Assembly (NCBI GenBank): GCA_001275005.1
Contig: JWZX01003330.1
Coordinates: forward strand, 1-34,702
DNA from: Chrysochromulina tobinii
Taxonomy: Eukaryota > Haptophyta > Prymnesiales > Chrysochromulinaceae
Length of the DNA stretch: 34,702 bases
Direction of reading: 5' to 3'
The first letter of the stretch is position 1, and every line of letters starts with the position of its first letter. The position numbers and the translations under genes are program-made. This document shows positions 1 to 7,237 of this stretch, in pieces. Below the pieces are notes generated by a model. It made no database searches, was not told the DNA's origin, and saw only the letters and a list, made by a program, of their open reading frames with translations.

Positions 1-803
1 TACCTGCTCTCCTATGTTGGGTGCTGGGTGCGCTCACGCTGCTCAACCTCGCGGGGGCGGAAGCTGTGGCCGCGGTGTCCAATGCCGCCATGTACCTCGA
101 TCAATGTCGAGTCATAGCGGCAATAGGGCTCCGCGTTGTGTGCTTGTGTGCAGCGGCCGGCCTTTGTTGGGCTGGCAGGCGCCGCCCGCGCTCGAGGTAT
201 GAAACCCATTATCTTCTCGTACATGATGGCTTAGCTGCCCTTAGTGTGATGGCGCGATCGTTGGCAAACCTATCACTGTAGTACCTTTGAGTGTTTTCTC
301 CACGCCATAGGTATATACCTCCGCGCGTAGAAATAGTTACTAAGTACGCCCGTACGGTCTACGCCGTCAATATACACGGCGCGTCCACAAAACCGTCACC
401 CCCTTGCCCTTCGCGACGAAACATCGACCGACGAAACGACCCCCAAACCCGACCGTGGACCGACCTCGGCCGCATTCTCGGACGAAACCGCGTGCTTGCA
501 TATGGCCCAGTATGTTTCCCGCACTCCGGAGTGTCAGGTGCGTCTGCCAGTGAGCAGTGTCAGACTTATGATTCAGCGTCACAGTGCACGACGGGCTTCG
601 TCAAAGATTCGTCAGGAGTTCATCAGTTTCATCAATTAATTAAAATCTCGCGAAGCATATAGAGACCTGCCAAAGTGCCAATCCCAGTCGTGTCTGAATC
701 GCCTCTCAAATCCAGACGGACTAGTGTGCACAGATGTAGCACAGATGGAGCGCAAAATATATGTTCTAATAGAAATGGGCAAATGGCTCGTCCCTTACTT
801 GGC
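1..803. other. intergenic, no gene recognised
   Basis: No reading frame here looks like a protein family or shows sustained GC-rich third positions. Short frames open on both strands overlap each other and resemble nothing known. The stretch is less GC-rich than the gene-bearing parts. A gene reaching in from the left edge cannot be excluded but is not visible. Confidence 0.5.
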
Positions 804-1099
804 TGGTTCAGACCAAAATTTCTGGTTCGTACCATCAAAAAGTGGTATTCACCAGCAACGCGGTTCGAACCACACTGCTGGTCCAAACCACGTGTTCTTG
901 ATTCAAACCGGAAATTCAGGTTCAAACCAGCCAAAGTGGTGTGAACCACGAAGCTGGTTCATACCACTTATTTCTGGTTTGTACCGGCAAAGTGGTTCAA
1001 ACCACTAAACAGTGGTACGAACGCGTCGGTGGTCCAAACCACTTTGGGCTGGTCCGGACCACTTTTCCTGGTTCAAACCACGAAAACCTGGTCCATCCC
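804..1099. repeat. array of about 16 palindromic units, 19-bp mean period
   Basis: Units start near 804, 823, 843, 861, 879, 900, 918, 937, 955, 975, 993, 1013, 1030, 1050, 1069 and 1089, so spacing is 17-21 bp with a mean of 19. Each unit has a 12-bp core of the form TGGTNNNNACCA, often TGGTTCAAACCA or TGGTCCAAACCA; the copy at 1050 (TGGTCCGGACCA) is a perfect palindrome. The units at 900, 1013 and 1089 are decayed. Cores are kept much better than the 5-9 bp between them. The array is intergenic. It could be a minisatellite, a cluster of binding sites for a dimeric DNA-binding protein, or DNA able to form serial hairpins. Confidence 0.9.
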
Positions 1100-1652
1100 T
1101 AGTTTTTTCCGGTTGCTAAGAACGCGGGTGCGCGGTAGTCGAGCTAGTACGGTGTACGAAACCCGCACCCGGGCCGCAGCGCCGTCGGAGTCGCGCGGCG
1201 GCCCCGGTCCACACATGCTTCCACATCCCTCAGCCGGCGGGTCCGCCCCCCCGCCGCGCTCGGCTGTGATCGGGCCGCGGCCGGGTCGCTCGGTCCAGCG
1301 GTCTCAAGTTTATGTGTTTATGAAAGTTCATCCGCTTCGCGCGATATCCGAGCACCGAGGTCGGCCGGGGTCCGGTCCGCGCCGGTAAGACGTAACTTAC
1401 CCGACGTCGTAAGTTTTAGTTTATGCGTCGAACTCGTATGTCGTGTATTGAATAGAGCCACATCCCCAAACAACGGTTGTACGTTGTACTTGTTGAGCTT
1501 TGAGCACGTACTACTGTACCCAACTCCACACACGACAGAGCGACGTCACCCAGACGAGAGGCGCTGCAGGGAAAAGCGACGAATGGAGTACCCGATCCAG
1601 TCGGAAGCGTCTCGCAGTCTCGCGACGTCGTCACAGACGCGCAAGCGAACCC
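1100..1652. other. intergenic, nothing recognised
   Basis: GC-rich between about 1110 and 1380, then mixed. No protein family, RNA gene or repeat was seen apart from the tail of the palindrome array on its left side. Confidence 0.5.
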
Positions 1653-1832
1653 TCACTCCACCTCAAGGTTCTTCTGCTTAATGGCGAAGCGCGATGGCGT
1701 CTTCTTTGGGTTGTCGTAGTAGTCGCGCAGCGTGACAAACATGGTGAGAGGGGCGCACATGACGAAGATGGCCCCATACGCCTGGATCACCGACAGAATA
1801 CTCTGCCCGAGGGGCAAACCCTTGACAGGCAT
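1653..1832 (-). CDS. small single-pass membrane protein (59 aa), unknown family
   Basis: A 60-codon frame starting MPVKGLPLGQSILSV and ending in QKNLEVE. Residues about 10-36 form one hydrophobic segment (LSVIQAYGAIFVMCAPLTMF). A charged, basic tail follows (RDYYDNPKKTPSRFAIKQKN). Codons are mostly G or C at the third position, like the recognised genes here, and the frame has a clean membrane-anchor-plus-basic-tail layout, so I think it is real. The frame stays open upstream of the ATG, so this may also be the last exon of a longer gene. I do not recognise the family; small subunits of ER or mitochondrial membrane complexes have this general shape, but that is only an analogy. Confidence 0.5.
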   Translation of the reverse strand: MPVKGLPLGQSILSVIQAYGAIFVMCAPLTMFVTLRDYYDNPKKTPSRFAIKQKNLEVE

Positions 1833-2746
1833 GGCGTGATGTAAAACGTGGGCTGCTGCGAATAGAAGTGATTCGAACGTGCAACGTGAAGGCGCAGACG
1901 GCTGATCGCCACACTCGCACTCCGAAGTGTCAAGGCTGCCTCAATGTCTGCCGTGCAGTGTACGGTGTACGGCACGGCAACGTTGCCGGTCATACGGTAA
2001 ACGGTGTCAGACACTGGCTAGCTCGTGCGGCAGGGCGGGACGGAAGAGGGTGATCGCTCAGTTCCGCTCCCTTCGCTCGACGCACCCTCGTGCGTGTGAC
2101 ACACCCGCGAGGACGAGCAACAAACTTGGCCTGAAAACTTTGTGTGTGTGAATTAAAAACAGGACCACACACAGGCTCATGCAAGTGAGTAAGTGAGTGA
2201 GTGCTTACTCTCACTTGATGTTCTGCCCATGGAGTGTAAGTCAAGTCAAGTCAGTCAAGTCATTCGTGATTCGTGATTCTAGTAGGCTTCCGTATCCGCT
2301 TAATTCAATATTACGGGATTATGGGACCAAGATTACGAGATAGAACCGCGAGGGCGCCCCCCTGCGCAACGCAACGCACGTACGCACGCACGTCGCACGC
2401 GCCCGGCCGCCCGGCAACGCGGCCCGCAAAACCCCCGCCAACCCCCGCGGGATCAAGGCTTCCTTGTAAAGGACTAACGGTTCCACGGTACTTGTGCACG
2501 GTCGTGGAATGCCGGGCCCGGATGGGCTCGCAGTCAAGTCAAGTCACTTCAGAAACAACAGACAACCTACGTACATGTAACGAATGACCGGGCGAATGAC
2601 TTGACTCAGGACTTGTGAGCGTGGGGGGACCGCGATGAAACTGAACTGAACTGAACTGGACTTGTTTATGTCTAGGGCTCGGTCTCACGTTCTCACGCAC
2701 ATAGCTCACAGAGGCATTGTCCTGAGGGAGCACAAACAAGTCCAGG
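1833..2746. repeat. intergenic with AAGTC and CTGAA microsatellites
   Basis: No gene was recognised. Short pentamer repeats occur: AAGTC units at 2238-2261, again at 2532-2545, and CTGAA units at 2641-2658. GTGA-rich sequence lies at about 2185-2205. The AAGTC/GACTT pentamer reappears at 28311-28345 right after the aminotransferase stop. The last 200 bases should hold the promoter of the propeller-protease gene, but no box can be pointed out. Confidence 0.6.
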
Positions 2747-5700
2747 ATGTTGGTTTATCTTGTGTGTTTCGTCGCACTGTTAATAAGCCCAGATACGGTC
2801 TGTAGACGTCTGTACACTGTACTTTTAAAGGGGCCGAAGTTTGACCTCGAACTTCCTGATCGCGTTGAACTTTGGTCTCACACACTTCGCACGTGTGTGT
2901 GGGTTGCAGACTCACATCCCGTGCCGCCGTTCTCGCTGCCGCCGCCTGCTGGTGCGATGCACGACATGATCGAGTACCCCAACTGGGCCGTCCAGACGGG
3001 GGGTACCGGTACTGTCCGTGGCTTCGGCATCGCGCACGATGCCCGGCTAAGCCCCGATTTTCAACGTGACGGTGCGCTCGTGACGGGGGACTTCAGTGGC
3101 AACGCTTCATTCGGCTCGACGTTACTCACGAGCCGAGGCAAGGAAGACGCTTTCGTGATGCACGTGACGGCAGTGGGTGCCATTGACTGGGCCGTCCAGG
3201 CGGGCGGCGCGTCCCATGACCAAGGCATCAGCATTGCGCACGATGGCGCTGGCGGTGCGTTCGTGACGGGCTCCTTCAGCGATAAAGCATCGTTCGGTTC
3301 GACGTTACTCACGACGAGCCGTAGCACCGAAGCCGTTTTCGTGATGCACGTGACGGAGTCGGGCGCCATCGACTGGGCCGTCCAGGCGGTCGGCTCATCT
3401 TCTTCCTACGGCATCGCGCACGATGGCGTGGGCGGTGCTCTCGTGGCGGGCTACTTCAGCGGCAAAGCATCGTTCGGATCGACGCCATTCACGAGCCGCG
3501 GCGAAGAAGACGCTTTCGTGATGCACGTGACGGCGTCGGGCGCCATCGACTGGGCCGTCCAGGCGGTCGGCTCATCTCATTCCTGTGGCATCGCCTACGA
3601 TGGCGCGGGCGGTGCTCTCGTGACGGGCTACTTCAGGGGTAACGTATTATTCGGCTCTACGTCACTCACGAGCCGCGGCATGGCAGTGACAGACACTTTC
3701 GTGATGCACGTGACGGCGTCGGGTGCCATCGACTGGGCCGTCCAGGCGGCTGGCGAGTCCGCCACCGACAGCAACGGCATCGCGTACGATGGCGCGGGGG
3801 GTGCTCTCGTGACGGGGGACTTCAGAGGCAAGGCATCGTTCGGCTCGACGTCGCTCACCAGCCGAGGCAGTACCGACGCTTATGTGATGCACGTGACGGC
3901 GTCGGGCGCCATCGACTGGGTCGTCCAGGCGGGCGGCGAGTCTGTTACAAGCAAAGGCATCGCGTACGATGGCGCGGGGGGTGCCCTCGTGACGGGGGAC
4001 TTCAGAGGCAAGGCATCGTTCGGCTCGACGTCGCTCACCAGCCGAGGCAGTCTCGACACTTTCGTGATGCACGTGACGGCATCGGGGGCCATCAACTGGG
4101 TCGTCCAGACGGGCGGCAGCTCCGTCAGCCCCCGCGCCATCGCGCACGACGGCGCGGGACACGCTCTTGTGACGGGCCACTTCAGCGGCACCGCATCGTT
4201 CGGCTCAACGACACTCACAAGCCTTGGGAATGCAGCAACTATGGGGGTAGGTCTTACCTACCCCCTTACAGCAACCTGCTTTGTTGCTTCGCTCAGGCCG
4301 CCTCCGGATCTACCACCGCCTCTAGATCTACCACCGCCTCCGGATCTACCATCGCCTCCGGATCTACCACCGCCCCTGGATCTACCACCGCCTCCGGATC
4401 TACCATCGCCTCCGGATCTACCATCGCCTCCGGATCTACCACCGCCTCCGGATCTACTTCTGCTGCCTCCGCCCCCGCCGCCAGCGCCAGCGCCTTTGCA
4501 TCCCCCCCCACGAGGCTCCGCTCCAAAGTCATCTCTGGCGCCAGATGCGCGTGGCACGCTGGCTTTCTTCGAGCAGCCTGAAGCTGCGGTGGGTGCCCTC
4601 GCAACCAGTCTGGCACTTCTGGGACTGCTGTTGCTGGGCGTCTATTGTCGCTCTCGCCGTCTGGCCGACAACTTTCGAGTCTCGCTCGACCGCCGCGAGC
4701 TCGACCTGCAGTTGCTCGAACACCGCTTCAAACAGAAGGCTCATCCGCAATCGGACGAGGCACCTGGGAGCGTGTGTCAGGCTGGGCGCCCACCGTCTGA
4801 GTCTCCGCCCAACTCAATCCCGCCCGCCCCCCCTTCCTCAACTGGCAGCGGCCGACGCGGCAGCAATGGCAGTGGTGCTGGAAGCGATGCTGGGAGCTCA
4901 AGGGGTGGAAGGGGTTGTGGGAGCTCGACGGCGGGCTCGGAGGTGGCCTCGGATGCAGGCGCGACCTCACTTGCCCGCGATGGCGGAGGGGGCGGCAGAG
5001 GTGGAGGCGAACCAGCCAACGGACCCGAGCCCGACACTGTGCAATATGCCGTCACAGGACCTCCGGTCGTGGAAGATGATGCAAGGAGCTTCGTGGTGCA
5101 AGTCTGGGCGTTTATCGCTGCCAATATGGCCTTGTTCAAGGAATCGCTTGATACGACGGAGAAGCGCTACGCGTATACTTTGGATAGGCTCGAACGGGCC
5201 GTGACGGACCTCGAGGTGACCGTGCTCGTGACAGGTTGCATCGTCGAGCCCGCGACACAACGTATGCACTGGAATCGGCACATAAGGTCTGTTCACCACG
5301 AAGTCTTCATCCCGCAGCAGCTGGCCGACAATCAGCTCGATGGCACGGTCATCATCCGGCCGATTCCATCCTCTTCACAGCACCCCATCCTCTTCAAGGC
5401 ACCCTTCAAAATCTTCCGCAGAGCCCAGAGCATGCAGCCTCTCACCTCGCCGTATCCTCATACCGGCTCGAGCGTGCTCCAGGGATCTGATGATATCCTC
5501 CAGAGGCTCAATGAGATCCAGCACCAGCTCTGCATCCAGCAGGAGCAGATTGCCACGGCCGTCTCCGCCGGCTTATCCGCAAGCGCCACTGCCGGTCGCG
5601 CATCGTGCACTGCACACGACGCGGCCGCGGCCGCCCAGGCACTGCAGAGGAAGCTAGGGGTGCGTCCCGATCTCGTCGAGGGGGTGAAGCGGGCGAGCGT

Positions 5701-6616
5701 GCGCATTGGCCTCCTCGACCGCGCCACGTGCCGGCTCCTCGAGCTCGGATCCGGCACCATCATCAACGCCGGAGCGGGTGCGCCGAGGAACCAGGTGCTC
5801 ACCGTGGCCCACCTCTTCGTCGATCCATTCGAGCTAGGCAACCCACACTACCTCGAACCGATCTGGACCAGAATTGGGCATCCAGCAGCCATTGACTGGA
5901 CGTCCGACGCGGCGCCGCTGATCCTGGCGATTGGGATGTGGGAGGCGGACGATCAGCCCTCACGATGGATGTGGTGGGCCGAGCTCGTCACCCCCCTCGC
6001 CACGCTGCAGGAAAGGTGCCAGAGTCCCCATGCACCCCACAGCATGACGCACTTGCTTGATCTGGCCGTGCTTCGCATCTGCGGCCGCCTCGAGCTCACG
6101 CCTGACGTCTTCCAAGGCTTCGGGATGGACTACTCGTACTCGGTCGTCGCGAAGTATCCAGCGATGGCCAGCCTCGCTGGGGCGAGCTCACCGCTCCCTT
6201 CCGGGCTCGAGCTCGGAGATCCCGACGCGCTCCAGGTCAATGTAGACGTGATCACCGTCTTCGGATGGTTCTCACCCGCGGGGGAAGTCACGCTCTTCGC
6301 GCCCCAAGCGATGACCTTGGCTGCCAAGAGCAACGGGCTGCTGCACGCATCGGTCGTGCTGCACAGCGGAGGCAGCGGCGGCGCCGCTGTCGATCATCTT
6401 GGCCGCGTGGTGGCCGTGAACTGGAGAGCGCGCCCGCCAGAGCTGCCACCGAAGAAGAACTACATGGCCTACATGCGACAGGTGAGCTGGCTGTTGCCTG
6501 AGCATGGTCTTGTCTCTTCGGTCGTGCCAGCGATGCCGGGCAGCGCATTGAATCCTTCTGGGCATTCGTCGGACGCTGCGCTCGATCGCGAGAACCATGA
6601 TCCCATGCAGCTCTAG
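2747..6616 (+). CDS. beta-propeller / transmembrane / trypsin-like serine protease protein
   Basis: A 1289-residue frame. Residues 1-19 (MLVYLVCFVALLISPDTVC) look like a signal peptide. From residue 79 come seven tandem repeats of about 60 residues with the pattern DWAVQAGG, GIAHDGAGGALVTG, FSGKASFGST, LTSRG and FVMHVTASG, as in SBBP-type beta-propeller repeats; seven would close a propeller. A (PPPDLP)n stalk follows at about 520-580, then one membrane span at about 612-634 followed by CRSRR, placing the C-terminus in the cytosol by the positive-inside rule. After a Gly/Ser-rich linker and a short middle region comes a trypsin-fold protease: His1022 (TVAHLF), Asp1105 (LLDLAVL) and Ser1210 (SGGSGGAAV). 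A later ATG at 2959 would remove the signal peptide. Substrate unknown. The catalytic triad is complete. Inference: an outside-facing propeller controls or localises a cytosolic protease. Confidence 0.85.
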   Translation: MLVYLVCFVALLISPDTVCRRLYTVLLKGPKFDLELPDRVELWSHTLRTCVWVADSHPVPPFSLPPPAGAMHDMIEYPNWAVQTGGTGTVRGFGIAHDARLSPDFQRDGALVTGDFSGNASFGSTLLTSRGKEDAFVMHVTAVGAIDWAVQAGGASHDQGISIAHDGAGGAFVTGSFSDKASFGSTLLTTSRSTEAVFVMHVTESGAIDWAVQAVGSSSSYGIAHDGVGGALVAGYFSGKASFGSTPFTSRGEEDAFVMHVTASGAIDWAVQAVGSSHSCGIAYDGAGGALVTGYFRGNVLFGSTSLTSRGMAVTDTFVMHVTASGAIDWAVQAAGESATDSNGIAYDGAGGALVTGDFRGKASFGSTSLTSRGSTDAYVMHVTASGAIDWVVQAGGESVTSKGIAYDGAGGALVTGDFRGKASFGSTSLTSRGSLDTFVMHVTASGAINWVVQTGGSSVSPRAIAHDGAGHALVTGHFSGTASFGSTTLTSLGNAATMGVGLTYPLTATCFVASLRPPPDLPPPLDLPPPPDLPSPPDLPPPLDLPPPPDLPSPPDLPSPPDLPPPPDLLLLPPPPPPAPAPLHPPPRGSAPKSSLAPDARGTLAFFEQPEAAVGALATSLALLGLLLLGVYCRSRRLADNFRVSLDRRELDLQLLEHRFKQKAHPQSDEAPGSVCQAGRPPSESPPNSIPPAPPSSTGSGRRGSNGSGAGSDAGSSRGGRGCGSSTAGSEVASDAGATSLARDGGGGGRGGGEPANGPEPDTVQYAVTGPPVVEDDARSFVVQVWAFIAANMALFKESLDTTEKRYAYTLDRLERAVTDLEVTVLVTGCIVEPATQRMHWNRHIRSVHHEVFIPQQLADNQLDGTVIIRPIPSSSQHPILFKAPFKIFRRAQSMQPLTSPYPHTGSSVLQGSDDILQRLNEIQHQLCIQQEQIATAVSAGLSASATAGRASCTAHDAAAAAQALQRKLGVRPDLVEGVKRASVRIGLLDRATCRLLELGSGTIINAGAGAPRNQVLTVAHLFVDPFELGNPHYLEPIWTRIGHPAAIDWTSDAAPLILAIGMWEADDQPSRWMWWAELVTPLATLQERCQSPHAPHSMTHLLDLAVLRICGRLELTPDVFQGFGMDYSYSVVAKYPAMASLAGASSPLPSGLELGDPDALQVNVDVITVFGWFSPAGEVTLFAPQAMTLAAKSNGLLHASVVLHSGGSGGAAVDHLGRVVAVNWRARPPELPPKKNYMAYMRQVSWLLPEHGLVSSVVPAMPGSALNPSGHSSDAALDRENHDPMQL
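2981..4293 (+). repeat. seven tandem ~180-bp propeller-blade repeats
   Basis: Seven in-frame units of about 180 bp encode the propeller blades. Units 3-6 are the most alike; units 1 and 7 have diverged and unit 1 carries extra residues (ARLSPDFQR). The nucleotide similarity of the middle units points to recent expansion or gene conversion. Unit 7 is interrupted by the 36-bp insertion at 4240-4275. Confidence 0.9.
4233..4275 (+). mobile_element. 36-bp in-frame hairpin insertion with 7-bp direct repeats (candidate)
   Basis: CAGCAAC at 4233-4239 is repeated at 4269-4275. Between them lies a 29-bp near-palindrome: GGGGGTAGGT (4243-4252), loop CTT, ACCTACCCCC (4256-4265), with TA at both outer ends. 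Removing 36 bp (one direct repeat plus the hairpin) keeps the frame and turns GNAAT-(12 residues)-CFVAS into GNAATCFVAS, which aligns directly with the other blades (for example SLDTFVMH). It therefore behaves like a tiny insertion with target-site duplication, or like an unusually short stem-loop intron. Ordinary introns in this window are at least 83 nt. Confidence 0.55.
4303..4470 (+). repeat. 18-bp repeat encoding PPPDLP stalk
   Basis: Tandem copies of a unit built on CCGGATCTACCACCG, with variants at the last position (accatcg, accaccg), encode alternating PPPDLP and SPPDLP hexapeptides. The repeat is also free of stops on the opposite strand, which explains a long antisense frame there that I do not accept as a gene. 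Confidence 0.9.
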
Positions 6617-6690
6617 CATGCTCCCGTGCAGTTCGTTCATGCTCCCGTGCAGCTCTAGCATGCTCCCACGTCCCGTGCAGTTCGAGCCTG
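6598..6690 (+). repeat. tandem repeat spanning the protease stop codon
   Basis: Three to four copies of a unit containing CATGCTCCCGTGCAG, about 24 bp apart, begin in the last codons of the protease gene (MQL then TAG) and run into the 3' flank. The stop codon sits inside the first unit and is repeated in the third (gcagctctagcatg). Confidence 0.8.
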
Positions 6691-7237
6691 GTAGCCTGAC
6701 GCCGCTCGACGCAGAGAGCTTGGTCATCTGCCGGACCGGGTCCGAGAGTAGTGTACTCTCGCCGCCCTCAACCGAACGTATGTGATAGCCATCCCTGGTG
6801 GTATACGCTGGACGCGTCGCTGACTGTGTGACTGTGACTCCACCGCGGTGGCGGCGTGGGCGTTTAAAGGCTGCACCCCTTATAAAGTTAGGTCGGTTAG
6901 CCGTTAGCCGTTAGCGGCTGGACTTAGGCTGCACCGGCCCCGTAGCCCGTACGCGCCGCCCCGCCCGGCCTAATCCCTAAATGCGACGCTCGAAAAGAAA
7001 CGACGAAATGGCGGTGGCGGGCAACGGTGCCGTAACGGTGCGCTATCCGGATGCGGATCCTATCAAGTGTCTGCTGCGGTCCGGTCTGAACCGGGGATGC
7101 ACTATTACGGGACCCGGCGACCCGACCCGCGACCGGACCGTGACTAGTGACTTATCTCGTCTCAACGGAACGTGATCCCGCCGCCGCCTCGTCCTCTATG
7201 CTCTAATAAGGAAGTTCTAGAACTGCGTCTCGCTCTC
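6691..7237. other. convergent intergenic region
   Basis: Lies between two convergent genes, so it should hold both 3' ends. A short tandem repeat of TTAGCCG occurs at about 6896-6915 and a TATAAA-like string at 6880-6886. The rest is GC-rich without recognisable features. Confidence 0.5.

Noticed and set aside
804-1099. CRISPR array
   Set aside because: Repeats are about 12 bp and gaps 5-9 bp, both palindromic and degenerate; no cas genes; the surroundings are eukaryotic.
4258-4616. Minus-strand frames rich in VDPEA or GGGRS repeats
   Set aside because: Produced by the 18-bp PPPDLP repeat read on the other strand.
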